Origin: Solobacterium sp.
GTDB lineage: Bacteria; Bacillota_I; Bacilli_A; Erysipelotrichales; Erysipelotrichaceae
Assembly: GCA_015256455.1 (NCBI GenBank)
Contig: JABZMB010000001.1
Location: forward strand, 69,095-133,094
Direction of reading: 5' to 3'
Length of the DNA: 64,000 nucleotides
Below are positions 8,892 to 17,624 of the stretch, piece after piece. A model generated the notes under the pieces. That model was not told where the DNA came from. It made no database searches and saw nothing but the letters and a program-made list of their open reading frames with translations. Positions within the stretch are counted from its first letter, which is position 1; each line of letters opens with the position of its first letter. Position numbers and translations under genes: made by a program.

Positions 8892-10256
8892 TTAGATTTC
8901 TAAGAGTTTCAGAATTGCAGCTACATAAATTTCTGCTTGTAAGAGTAATTCATTAATCTCTACATATTCATTTGCGTCATGGATATGATAATCCTTACCT
9001 TGGAATGCGCATCCAAATGCAATTGTATTATCAATTCCCTTCGCGTATGTTCCACCACCTAATGTGATTGGCTGTGCTTCCTTATCGCCTGTTACCTCAC
9101 GGTATGCAGAGCATAATGCACTAACAAGTGGAGAATCAATTGGGAAGAAAAGTGGTTCATGTGCACTGAGTACTTCAATCACACCATTTTCATCCTCAAG
9201 ATGGCCTTCCATTAACTTTAGTACCTTACGAGAAGTTAATGTAACTGGGAAACGGATATCGATAGAACCCTCAATAACACCGTTCTGCATTGAGATAACA
9301 CCATTGTTTTGTGTTAACGATCCATATTCATCAGAACAGTTTGCACCAAAGCCACTTCCATCTGTCGCAAGACCAAAATGCTTGCAATAGAAATCAACGA
9401 ATCCATCTTGGAAACCAGCCTGCTTTAAGCCATCCATTAAGTAGGATAATGCATTCTTACCAAGTTCTGGTAAACTTGCATGTGCAGCGATTCCCTGTAC
9501 AGAAATCTTAACATCATTTTCATCAATGTTTTCGATACTGAATTCTAGATTTTCGTTATTAAAGTAGTCTTCCAGTGTCTTACGAGAAAAGCTATTTTTA
9601 TCGATAACTACATAGCAGTTACGACATACAATATTCTTAGCAGTACCACCTTGAATATCCTTAATAGAAGTATTCTTAGATAGGTAACGCATGGCAATCA
9701 TTCCCTTTTCACCATGCACACCAGGGAAGTCTCCATCTGGTGTAAATCCATAGTCTACAGAACCTTCTTTTTCAACATAGTGCTTTAGGCACTTCGATCC
9801 GGTTTCTTCATTTGTACCAAAGATTAAGCGGATTCTCTTTGTGAGTGGAACATTCATGTCTTTGATTACCTTTAATGCAATCATGCTGGCAACCATCGCA
9901 CCCTTATCATCACTTACACCACGACCATATAGTACGCCATCTTTTTCTACCATTTCAAATGGATCACTATCCCATCCATCTTTTACATCAGCAGGTACGA
10001 CGTCTAAATGTCCGATAATACCAATCAGCTTTTCCCCTGAGCCAATTTCTGCATAACCAATATAGTTATCCAAATTCACTGTATCAAAACCATCTGCTTT
10101 CATCATTTCTAATGCTGTTTCTAAAGCGACCTTAGGTCCCTTGCCAAACGGTGCATCTGGTTCTGGAGTTCCTTCCACACTATTAATTGATATAAGTTTT
10201 CCTAGTCTACTTAATAGTTCTTCCTTATATTCATATACCATAGATTTTACATCCAT
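8892..10256 (-). CDS. pepV: Dipeptidase PepV (M20 metallopeptidase)
   Basis: 454 residues, close to the usual PepV length of about 465. Zinc-ligand regions are IGHLDVVPAD and YGRGVSDDKGA. FGTNEETGSKC carries the catalytic and metal-binding glutamates, and TLGGGTYAKG with a late histidine (IHDANEYVE) completes the site. A lid domain separates the two halves. The enzyme cleaves dipeptides and beta-Ala dipeptides in the cytoplasm. A good GGAGGTGA precedes the ATG. Its own terminator follows, so it is probably monocistronic. Confidence 0.9.
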   Translation of the reverse strand: MDVKSMVYEYKEELLSRLGKLISINSVEGTPEPDAPFGKGPKVALETALEMMKADGFDTVNLDNYIGYAEIGSGEKLIGIIGHLDVVPADVKDGWDSDPFEMVEKDGVLYGRGVSDDKGAMVASMIALKVIKDMNVPLTKRIRLIFGTNEETGSKCLKHYVEKEGSVDYGFTPDGDFPGVHGEKGMIAMRYLSKNTSIKDIQGGTAKNIVCRNCYVVIDKNSFSRKTLEDYFNNENLEFSIENIDENDVKISVQGIAAHASLPELGKNALSYLMDGLKQAGFQDGFVDFYCKHFGLATDGSGFGANCSDEYGSLTQNNGVISMQNGVIEGSIDIRFPVTLTSRKVLKLMEGHLEDENGVIEVLSAHEPLFFPIDSPLVSALCSAYREVTGDKEAQPITLGGGTYAKGIDNTIAFGCAFQGKDYHIHDANEYVEINELLLQAEIYVAAILKLLEI

Positions 10257-10292
10257 GATCTCACCTCCGTAATTCTAATATGTACTATTTTA

Positions 10293-11048
10293 TTACAGAT
10301 TGATATTTAATCCAACTGGGCAATGATCAGAGCCCTCTGTCTGATCAAATATTAATGCATCTTGTACATTTGCTAGTAGACGTTGACTTACTAAGAAATA
10401 GTCAATCCGCCAACCAACGTTTCTTTCACGCGCTTTCATACGATAACTCCACCAAGAGAACTTCTGTGTATCTGGATATAGTTCTCTAAATGTATCACAG
10501 AAGCCTGAGCCTAGTAATTTTGTCATCGCTGCACGTTCTTCATCTGAGAAACCAGGATTCTTATGGTTAGTCGCTGGATTCTTCAAGTCAATTTCTTCGT
10601 GTGCTACGTTCAAGTCACCAGTATAGATAACTGGTTTTTTCTTATCCAATTCCATTAGATGCTTACGTAACATCTCTTCCCATTCAATACGATATGGTAG
10701 ACGTAATAGGCCATCCTTGGAGTTTGGTACATATGCACATACAAAATAGAAATCTGGGTATTCAAGGGTGATAACTCTACCTTCCTTGGTTACATCTCCT
10801 TCAATTTCATAAGTGACACTGAGTGGTTCATGTTTTGTATAGATTAGTGTTCCAGAATATCCTTTTCTTTCTGCACTATTCATGTATATATGATAACCAT
10901 CAAATTTCATCGCATCTTCTAGCTGATCTGGTTGCATCTTTGTTTCCTGTAAGGCAAAGAAGTCTGCATCCTGTTCATTGAAAAAATCTGCGAATCCCTT
11001 CTTCATTGCGGCTCTTAAGCCATTTACATTCCAAGATATGAATTTCAT
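10293..11048 (-). CDS. exoA: Exodeoxyribonuclease III / AP endonuclease
   Basis: 251 residues, the usual ExoA/XthA length. It starts MKFISWNVNGLRA, with LQETKMQ (metal-binding glutamate), YTGDLNVAHEEIDL, WRIDYFLVS and the terminal GSDHCPVGL containing the catalytic histidine. It nicks DNA at abasic sites in base-excision repair. The start codon overlaps the stop of the aminopeptidase P gene by 4 bp (ATGA), so the two are translationally coupled. Confidence 0.93.
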   Translation of the reverse strand: MKFISWNVNGLRAAMKKGFADFFNEQDADFFALQETKMQPDQLEDAMKFDGYHIYMNSAERKGYSGTLIYTKHEPLSVTYEIEGDVTKEGRVITLEYPDFYFVCAYVPNSKDGLLRLPYRIEWEEMLRKHLMELDKKKPVIYTGDLNVAHEEIDLKNPATNHKNPGFSDEERAAMTKLLGSGFCDTFRELYPDTQKFSWWSYRMKARERNVGWRIDYFLVSQRLLANVQDALIFDQTEGSDHCPVGLNINL

Positions 11049-12841
11049 GCACGTGTAATCTTTCCAGTAGCTTTCTTTAAGAAGCTCTTTTCTTTACCGC
11101 TAAGAAGTGGGCCAATCTTTTCCCAAATCATCTTGTGGTATGCATTAATCCAATCAATCTCTTCATCACTGAGATACTTTGTATCAATCGCATCGCGGTC
11201 ATATGGTACGTATGTAATATCTTCAAAGGATAAGAACTGTCCGTAGAAATTCTTTTCTTCCTTTTGAACAATCATTTCATTTTCAATACGGATACCTAAC
11301 TTATGTGGTAGATATACACCCGGTTCATCTGTGACTACCATTCCTTCTTGAAGTACAACTGCTTTACCATTTGCTGGCATGCCCCAACGAATACCATGTG
11401 GACCTTCATGTACAGCTAACACGTGGCCTACACCATGACCTGTACCACATTGATAATCAATGCAATCATTCCATAATGGGTTTCTTGCAAGAATGTCTAA
11501 GTTATTGCCTGTTGTTCCATATAAGAACTTTGCATGCAATAGATCAAGATGTCCCTTTAATACCTTTGTATATAACTTCTTTTCTTCTGCTGTTAATTCA
11601 CCAACAGCGATTGTTCTAGTAATGTCTGTTGTTCCATCTTTATATGTTCCACCAGAGTCTACAAGTAAGAAACCTTTTGGTTTCACTGCTGCATGTTTTT
11701 CTTTTGTCGCAGTGTAATGCATCATTGCCGCATTCTCTTGATATGCACAGATTGTTTCAAATGATGGTTCGATGTAATCTTTCTGCTCTGCACGTAATGC
11801 ATATAAATGATCTTGTGCTGTCACTTCTGTCATCTTGCCTTTTGCAACATTACTCTTTACCCAAGAAATAAACTTCACCATCGCTACTGCATCCTTTACG
11901 TGTGCATTACGAATGTTCTTAATCTCTGTCTTATTCTTGATTGCACGGAAGTAAGCAACTGGTGAAATCGCATCGTAGATTTCATTACCTGCTAATGCTT
12001 TATACAGATTGGAATTAAGATGTCCCATATCTGCCCAAATCTTCTTACCTTCTAATTGCTTCAAGTCCTTCATCAACGCATTGTATGGACGCACTGTTAC
12101 CTTATTGTCCTTGAAGTACTTTGCAACCTTCGCATTAATCTTCTTAGAATCTACATAATAGTAAAGTTTCTTATTTGTAATTGCAGCGAATGCATAACTC
12201 ACTGGAGTACATGCAATATCATTACCACGAATATTTAATAACCAACATGGATCTTCTAAAGCAGTGAATAAGATTGCATCACATTTGCTTGCCTTCATTG
12301 CTTCTCTTACACGTGCAATTCTTAGAGATGCTTCTTCACCCGTATACTTCTTAAGAAGTACATATAATTCTTCCGTTGGCATAGCCGGTCTATCTTTACC
12401 CCAAACCATTCCAACAAGATCTTCTGTTGTATATAACTTCGCATTCTTTTCCTTTAACGCTTGGGTTAGATGTAAATAATTTCTAGCAGAAACAACTGCT
12501 CCATCAAAACCTAACACACCATTCTTTGGTGTATTCGCAATTAAAAAATCAATTGGATTTGGTACACCTTCTTGACGCAGTCTCATTAATGTAACACCAG
12601 TTCCCTGAAGTTCATTTTCTGCCTGTGTAAAGAATCTTCCGTCTGTCCAAAGACCTGCAAAATCCTTTGTGATAATTGTGCATCCGGATTCACCACTGAA
12701 GCCAGACATGTATGATTTACACTTAAAATAATCAGCTGTATATTCATCAGAAAGATGGTCATCCTCATTTGGAATGTAATACACATCAATCTTACGTTCA
12801 GCCATCAAAGCTCTTAATTGTTTGATTCTATCCTGTATCAT
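11045..12841 (-). CDS. pepP: Xaa-Pro aminopeptidase (M24B, three-domain aminopeptidase P)
   Basis: 598 residues, matching the long, three-domain aminopeptidase P type. Two creatinase-like N-terminal domains (1-310) precede the metallopeptidase domain. Metal and catalytic regions are LLVDSGGTYKDGTTDITRT, GTGHGVGHVLAVHEGP and MVVTDEPGVYLPHKLGIRIENE. It removes an N-terminal residue before proline, in the cytoplasm. Coupled to exoA downstream. A TATAAT-like element lies just upstream around 12862-12867 but no good -35 was found. Confidence 0.9.
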   Translation of the reverse strand: MIQDRIKQLRALMAERKIDVYYIPNEDDHLSDEYTADYFKCKSYMSGFSGESGCTIITKDFAGLWTDGRFFTQAENELQGTGVTLMRLRQEGVPNPIDFLIANTPKNGVLGFDGAVVSARNYLHLTQALKEKNAKLYTTEDLVGMVWGKDRPAMPTEELYVLLKKYTGEEASLRIARVREAMKASKCDAILFTALEDPCWLLNIRGNDIACTPVSYAFAAITNKKLYYYVDSKKINAKVAKYFKDNKVTVRPYNALMKDLKQLEGKKIWADMGHLNSNLYKALAGNEIYDAISPVAYFRAIKNKTEIKNIRNAHVKDAVAMVKFISWVKSNVAKGKMTEVTAQDHLYALRAEQKDYIEPSFETICAYQENAAMMHYTATKEKHAAVKPKGFLLVDSGGTYKDGTTDITRTIAVGELTAEEKKLYTKVLKGHLDLLHAKFLYGTTGNNLDILARNPLWNDCIDYQCGTGHGVGHVLAVHEGPHGIRWGMPANGKAVVLQEGMVVTDEPGVYLPHKLGIRIENEMIVQKEEKNFYGQFLSFEDITYVPYDRDAIDTKYLSDEEIDWINAYHKMIWEKIGPLLSGKEKSFLKKATGKITRA

Positions 12842-13052
12842 AATTTAATCACCTCGTTATAATTATACTCAATATTTTTCAAACAAAAACAAATCCGCTT
12901 CAATTCTATACTTTTTTGTTAGAATAAACTAACCTAAATATACGAAAAAAGTTATAGTCTCAAAATATATTTGAGAATTATGTTGTAAATAGAGACAAAA
13001 CATCACTATTTTTTTGTATAAGAATGATATAATTCTTAAAGGAGGAACATTT

Positions 13053-13274
13053 ATGGAAAAGAAAAAGGATTGGCTTGGTATCGTCTTTGGTACAATTTGG
13101 TTTCTATATGCAGCCTTTATCTTAATCAACTATCTATCCGGAAATCTAAACGGCAGTTTCAGTGTACCACGTCTTTTAGTAGCGATATATGATATCTTCG
13201 GTGTTGTCCCTGGTTCAATCATACAGATGGTTGTAAGTGCTATTGTAGTAATCTTTAGCATTCGTGGAAGATAA
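13053..13274 (+). CDS. Small two-helix membrane protein of unknown function
   Basis: 73 residues from the ATG at 13053, chosen because AAAGGAGG lies 8 bp upstream; a longer frame back to 13014 has no ribosome site. After MEKKKDWLG come two hydrophobic stretches (about residues 9-26 and 50-69) and a basic end (IRGR), suggesting an integral membrane protein. Not recognised. A TGATATAAT extended -10 lies very close upstream at 13025-13033. It is followed by its own terminator, so it is probably a separate transcript from the degenerate P-type ATPase gene 104 bp downstream. Confidence 0.7.
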   Translation: MEKKKDWLGIVFGTIWFLYAAFILINYLSGNLNGSFSVPRLLVAIYDIFGVVPGSIIQMVVSAIVVIFSIRGR

Positions 13275-13285
13275 TTTTTATTCAC

Positions 13286-13314
13286 AAACACATGGAATCC
13301 ATGTGTTTTCTTTT
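13286..13314 (+). terminator. Terminator after the small membrane protein
   Basis: Perfect 10-bp stem (AAACACATGG / CCATGTGTTT) with a 3-nt loop, followed by a T-rich run. It separates the small gene from the P-type ATPase-like gene at 13379. Confidence 0.88.
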
Positions 13315-13378
13315 ATCTATCACAGAATTTACATTCCTATTCTGTTGATAATTTTGTAAAATATAACAGAGGATATCC

Positions 13379-15511
13379 ATGGAAACAATCAGACAAACAT
13401 TTTCAGTCGCAAATCTGTATTTGAATGCAAGTGCTGATACCATCTATCAACACTTAATGAATACGCAAGGAATCGTTGCAGTAACGGTTGCTTTAAGCGA
13501 CCGCAATGTGACTGTCGAGTTTGATCCATCGATTGTTACAGCAGATATCATTATTGCAAAAATCAAAGCATGCGGATACCAAGCATATACACGCGAGATT
13601 CCAACTTCGGATATGCTGATACCACAGGATAATAAAGTTTCAATCAAACCCAATTACCGTATCTTGTTTATTTTTGTGGTTGAAGTGATTCTACTAGCAA
13701 TTCTATGGATCATGCATATAACGCCTTGGATTGGACTAATATTCTCTTTATATTCCCTATATGTTGGTCGTTTCATATTCATGCATGCAAAAGAGGAAAT
13801 TCAAAAGGGAAATCCATCCTCTGCTACGATTGGTAGTATTGCCGTTATGATTACATTTTTATACGGTATTTATCTAACAACTCAAAATACTGCAAATGCA
13901 TATCCATTTATCATTTCAATGATTGCAATACTTGGTACAAACATCTATAAAACAAAATATCTAAAGTACATGCAACAATGTTCTTCTACTTCGTTGAATA
14001 TAAAACAATATATTCCAGAAAATACAGCCGTATTCAATAAGACAGGTGAAGTCATTGAAGAAACAAGTCAGCTCAAAAAGAATCAGATTTTGATTATTAG
14101 ACCTAATGAAAACATTCCTTGCGACGGTATCGTCGTAGAAGGATACGCATCTGTCGATGAATCTACACTGACAGGTGTACAATCAAACATCACAAAGTCC
14201 GAAGGTTCTTATGTTTATGCAGGTACACGTTGTTTACAAGGTTCTCTACAGATTAAGGTAGAGAAGATTGGTGAAAAGACAACACTATTACAGTTTGCAA
14301 AACTTGCCAAAGAAACAGCGAACGATAAATCCTTTGATTCACCATTTAAGAACTTCTCAAAATACTTATTCTTATATTCGATTATTACAGCTATCATTTT
14401 ATTCTTTGGTTGGATCTTAGTTGGAAAGTCATTCTCTATTGCGATTAGTGTTTCTGTTGCAGTACTAGCATCTGTCGCAATGAACGCACTAACAATTGCC
14501 TCAGAAAAAGAAGTATTAGAAAAGGCCATTTACGCTGCTAAAAACCATGTGCTATTCCGTAATGTGGACGCATTAGAAACAGCAGGCAAAGCTGAAACAT
14601 TATTCCTTGAACAAGATGATGTATTGATTGGTTCAAAACCAGAAGTAACTGATTTTATTCCTGTCGATGATACAGATTTAAATATCATGCGCTATATTGC
14701 ATATACACTATCCAATAAACGACATGACAGTTATTCAAGAGCGATTAATCGCTACTTAAAATCACAAAAGATTTCATCTTCAAATCTAAGTGTTCTAACA
14801 AATTTCCAAAAAACACATCAAAGTGATTTGATTCAAAGTACATATAAGTTATGTAATATCCATGATTTCTCAAATACTGATTTAATAAATGATTCTACAA
14901 ATCAGAAGATTAATGAACTCATGCATCAAGGAAAGACTGTGTTCATCTTAATTGGTGAAGAACAAGTCATCGGCTTAATCGCAATGCAAAAGCCTATCGT
15001 GCCAAATAGTTTACAGGCTATCAGTTCTCTAAAAGAACTCATAGATGTTCATCTTTTTACCCATGGTAATACAGAAGAGATTCAGCATATTCAAGATTCT
15101 TGTGGCATTAAGAACATTCATGCAAATGTAGATATAAACGAAAAAGAAAATCTGATAAAATCATGCTCGCATGACTCTATTAGTATGTATGCAAGTGCAG
15201 ATAGTTCATGTACTTCATCTACAGCTGATGTTAATGTTCAATTCGGTATTCCTCAGAATCTAGATTCCGAGGATAATGACATTATATTAACGCGTAAACG
15301 TTTAAGTGATTTAGTATTCGCAATTCAAACGTCCGCAAAACTAAACCAACAGATTCAATTTAAGCAGATTGCAATCATTGCATATCATGTCTTGGCAGTC
15401 ATTTTATTTGGCTTTATTACTCCAATCTTCTTCGATATACCATTACCAGCAATCTTACCATGTATTACTTCAATCTATGTAGTACGTTTCCTATTAAATT
15501 ATCACAAATAG
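13379..15511 (+). CDS. Degenerate P1B-type ATPase (pseudo-enzyme), intact frame
   Basis: 710 residues with the full layout of a heavy-metal P1B ATPase: an HMA-like ferredoxin fold (1-70), about eight membrane helices (93-188, 330-372, 655-703), an actuator domain (215-300) and a nucleotide/phosphorylation region (385-640). Every catalytic or metal signature is altered. The GMxCxxC of the HMA is NLYLNASAD. TGE is TGV (265-267). The CPC of the membrane site is SVA (365-367). DKTGT is EQDDV (411-415), with SKPEVTD still following it. The GDGxND region is replaced by ASADSS. The frame has no stop, so it is not a simple decayed pseudogene. No ATP-driven transport is expected. A regulatory, scaffold or metal-independent role is inference. 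Confidence 0.85.
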   Translation: METIRQTFSVANLYLNASADTIYQHLMNTQGIVAVTVALSDRNVTVEFDPSIVTADIIIAKIKACGYQAYTREIPTSDMLIPQDNKVSIKPNYRILFIFVVEVILLAILWIMHITPWIGLIFSLYSLYVGRFIFMHAKEEIQKGNPSSATIGSIAVMITFLYGIYLTTQNTANAYPFIISMIAILGTNIYKTKYLKYMQQCSSTSLNIKQYIPENTAVFNKTGEVIEETSQLKKNQILIIRPNENIPCDGIVVEGYASVDESTLTGVQSNITKSEGSYVYAGTRCLQGSLQIKVEKIGEKTTLLQFAKLAKETANDKSFDSPFKNFSKYLFLYSIITAIILFFGWILVGKSFSIAISVSVAVLASVAMNALTIASEKEVLEKAIYAAKNHVLFRNVDALETAGKAETLFLEQDDVLIGSKPEVTDFIPVDDTDLNIMRYIAYTLSNKRHDSYSRAINRYLKSQKISSSNLSVLTNFQKTHQSDLIQSTYKLCNIHDFSNTDLINDSTNQKINELMHQGKTVFILIGEEQVIGLIAMQKPIVPNSLQAISSLKELIDVHLFTHGNTEEIQHIQDSCGIKNIHANVDINEKENLIKSCSHDSISMYASADSSCTSSTADVNVQFGIPQNLDSEDNDIILTRKRLSDLVFAIQTSAKLNQQIQFKQIAIIAYHVLAVILFGFITPIFFDIPLPAILPCITSIYVVRFLLNYHK

Positions 15512-15512
15512 A

Positions 15513-15570
15513 AAAGGTCTCGATTAAACCCTGCTGTTTCATTCTAACGGTTTATTTTTGCGAGACCTTT
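15513..15570 (+). terminator. Terminator after the degenerate P-type ATPase
   Basis: A 10-bp stem AAAGGTCTCG/CGAGACCTTT encloses a 38-nt loop that has its own inner TAAACC/GGTTTA pairing. It starts right after the stop codon, and T residues follow the stem. A long composite hairpin of this form is a plausible terminator. Confidence 0.7.
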
Positions 15571-15950
15571 CTTGATGCTATAGATTTGCTACATTATCTT
15601 TTTTTGCGATACTTCGCTACTGAAATACGAATTTCAGAACTATTTGTTATTCACAAATTATTTTTACATTCTATTTTAATTTAAATTGTCCATTGGTCTG
15701 TCCTCAACTTTTCTTGAGAAACATTTCATTTAACGATCATTTTGTTAAATGTTGGAGCGTAAACTGTAATTGAGTAACACTTCCTTCATGAGCTTGTACC
15801 TCCTTATCCTTTCTTTTAGGGTACTTCTCTTTGCACCTTTACTATAGCATCCACTTTTAAATTTAATAGTCTTACAATTAAAATTTTTTTGTTCTATAAT
15901 ATTATTGTTGGTCCGATAAGGACCATTTCTTATTTCCAGGAGGTTACCAG
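15571..15950. other. Intergenic region upstream of nudC, no gene seen
   Basis: About 380 bp, very AT-rich. It holds small inverted repeats (CTGAAAT/ATTTCAG at 15620-15637; ATTTAAC/GTTAAAT at about 15727-15749) and the nudC promoter. A 5-bp hairpin ggtcc-gataa-ggacc (15910-15924) would sit at the very 5' end of the nudC mRNA. Short open frames here lack ribosome sites and do not look coding. Confidence 0.5.
15872..15900 (+). promoter_or_regulatory. Sigma-A-type promoter of nudC
   Basis: TTACAA (15872-15877), 17-bp spacer, TATAAT (15895-15900). The expected start near 15907 gives a leader of about 45 nt that begins with a small hairpin and holds CCAGGAGG before the nudC ATG. Confidence 0.65.
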
Positions 15951-16760
15951 ATGATTCAAGATATTTACCCACACATCTATAATAATACGTTTGATCCTGG
16001 TGTTAAGCCTTCAAACGATGATATTATCTTTTCATTTGAAGAAGACCAAGTCTTAATGAAAGATGAACATCAGTTCTACCACTATCACGATATTTCCAAG
16101 GAAAGTGTTTGTTATTATCTATTTTCAATCGATAATATCAAATTCTTCCTTGCAGACTTAACAAGTCTGAATCATATTAAAGTTTCTTTCCGCAAAATGC
16201 GTACCTTTGAAGATCAAATGTTTGGTTTTGCGGCTATCACAGCTTGGCATCTTTATCGTTGGATTCAGGATAATAAGTATTGTGGTAAATGTGGTCATCC
16301 GATGGATTTCGACAAAAAAGAAAGAGCGATGCGTTGTCCACATTGCTCAAATATTGTATATCCTAAGATTTCACCTGCTGTTATTGTAGGTATTACCAAT
16401 GATAAGGGCCAGATTCTTGTCACAAAGTATGCACATGGTCATTACCAAAGCTATGCGCTCGTTGCAGGTTACTATGAAATTGGTGAAACAATCGAAGAAA
16501 CTGTAAAGCGTGAGGTAAAAGAAGAAACTGGGCTAGATGTAACTGATATTCAATACTATAAATCACAACCATGGTCCTTTTCATCTTCATTACTATTTGG
16601 CTTCTGGTGTAAAGCGCATGGTGATCAATCAATTCAGATGGACGAAAATGAGTTGCGTGTAGCTCGTTGGGCAGATCGTGATGAAGAAATTAATACACTC
16701 GATAATGCTTCACTTACATCTGAAATGATTCAATATTTCAAACAAGGGAAAGTAGTCTAA
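15951..16760 (+). CDS. nudC: NAD+ diphosphatase / NADH pyrophosphatase (Nudix)
   Basis: 269 residues. Central zinc ribbon CGKCGHPM...MRCPHCSN (about residues 107-131). A Nudix box starts at GYYEIGETIEET and continues REVKEETGL. Downstream SQPWSFSSSLLFGF matches the SQPWPFPxS motif that marks NADH pyrophosphatases. It hydrolyses NAD(H) to NMN(H) and AMP and can remove NAD caps from RNA in characterised members. AGGAGG lies 7 bp before the ATG. It is single-gene, converging on the pseudouridine synthase gene with a shared terminator. Confidence 0.92.
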   Translation: MIQDIYPHIYNNTFDPGVKPSNDDIIFSFEEDQVLMKDEHQFYHYHDISKESVCYYLFSIDNIKFFLADLTSLNHIKVSFRKMRTFEDQMFGFAAITAWHLYRWIQDNKYCGKCGHPMDFDKKERAMRCPHCSNIVYPKISPAVIVGITNDKGQILVTKYAHGHYQSYALVAGYYEIGETIEETVKREVKEETGLDVTDIQYYKSQPWSFSSSLLFGFWCKAHGDQSIQMDENELRVARWADRDEEINTLDNASLTSEMIQYFKQGKVV

Positions 16761-16772
16761 CTACTTTCTTTT
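16748..16772. terminator. Terminator shared by nudC and the convergent pseudouridine synthase gene
   Basis: 8-bp stem GAAAGTAG/CTACTTTC with a 5-nt loop containing the nudC stop, followed by TTTTC on the plus strand. The stem also covers the stop codon of the convergent gene ending at 16761. Confidence 0.7.
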
Positions 16773-17624
16773 CATATCTTCAGCTAACGCTATTTCTAGC
16801 TCTAGCTTCTCTTTACTAAAGGGTTGTAAAAACTTTACTCTTGCACAATGTAGGGCTGGTCTGTTAATCCTATCTGTATTACCACCATATAGTGTATCAC
16901 CCAAAAGTGGATGTCCTATTCCGGCAAATCCTGCGCGTATTTGATGTGTTCGACCCGTTTTCAAACAAACCTTAATCAAGCATTCTGTAGAATATTGTTT
17001 GATCACTTCATATTCAGTTACACAATCTCTTCCACCCTGATTAAATGCCTGTGCCATCTTTCCTGTTTCCTTCTTCAAGGAAAATGAAAGTATTCCATAA
17101 CTATCGAGTTGTCCTTCTACGATAGCGTAATATTCTTTTTGAAGTATTCCATCTTTTCTCTGTGCTGTTAATCTAGCTGCAGCCAACTGATTTTTAGCAT
17201 ATATCATAATACCTGATACATCTTTATCTAGTCGTCCTATTGGACGAATCACAAAATGTTCATCTTGGTAATAATTTCGTAGTAGTGTTCCCATATCATC
17301 CTCTAAATGATGATGGCTTGGATGAGATGGCATACCAGATGGTTTATTTACAACAACCACATCTTCATCTTCATATAAGATTTCCGGTTCTACACTAATG
17401 GAATGTAACTCAAACTTTTCTACATTCAACTCCTCAATCACCAACAAATCATCAGTATGTACAACTTGATTGACAATAACTGGTTTCTGATTTAAATACA
17501 TCTGATATGCTGAAAACTTAAAGCGAGAAATCTCATGACGACTAAAACCCAGAGACGATAAAACGGCCTTTATTGTAAGACCGTTTTGTTTATCTGTGAT
17601 TTGATAGCGCAGTACTTTATTCAT
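16761..17624 (-). CDS. RluA-family RNA pseudouridine synthase
   Basis: 287 residues. An S4-like N-terminus (SRFKFSAYQMYLNQKPV) precedes the catalytic domain with IRPIGRLDKDVSGIMIYAKN, in which the aspartate of GRLDKDVSG is catalytic. CLKTGRTHQIRAGFAGIGHPLLGD is the other family block. It isomerises uridine in rRNA or tRNA; RluD-like large-subunit rRNA modification is the usual role in Firmicutes, but the target cannot be read from sequence. The start overlaps the prfB stop by 8 bp, so it is the last gene of secA-prfB. Confidence 0.88.
   Translation of the reverse strand: MNKVLRYQITDKQNGLTIKAVLSSLGFSRHEISRFKFSAYQMYLNQKPVIVNQVVHTDDLLVIEELNVEKFELHSISVEPEILYEDEDVVVVNKPSGMPSHPSHHHLEDDMGTLLRNYYQDEHFVIRPIGRLDKDVSGIMIYAKNQLAAARLTAQRKDGILQKEYYAIVEGQLDSYGILSFSLKKETGKMAQAFNQGGRDCVTEYEVIKQYSTECLIKVCLKTGRTHQIRAGFAGIGHPLLGDTLYGGNTDRINRPALHCARVKFLQPFSKEKLELEIALAEDMKRK

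Noticed and set aside
13379..15511. Functional copper or zinc exporting ATPase
   Set aside because: The overall fold fits, but phosphorylation, dephosphorylation, metal and hinge motifs are all replaced, so normal transport is not supported.
15745..15972. 75-codon minus-strand frame upstream of nudC
   Set aside because: It crosses the nudC promoter and start, lacks a ribosome site and has a translation without recognisable features.
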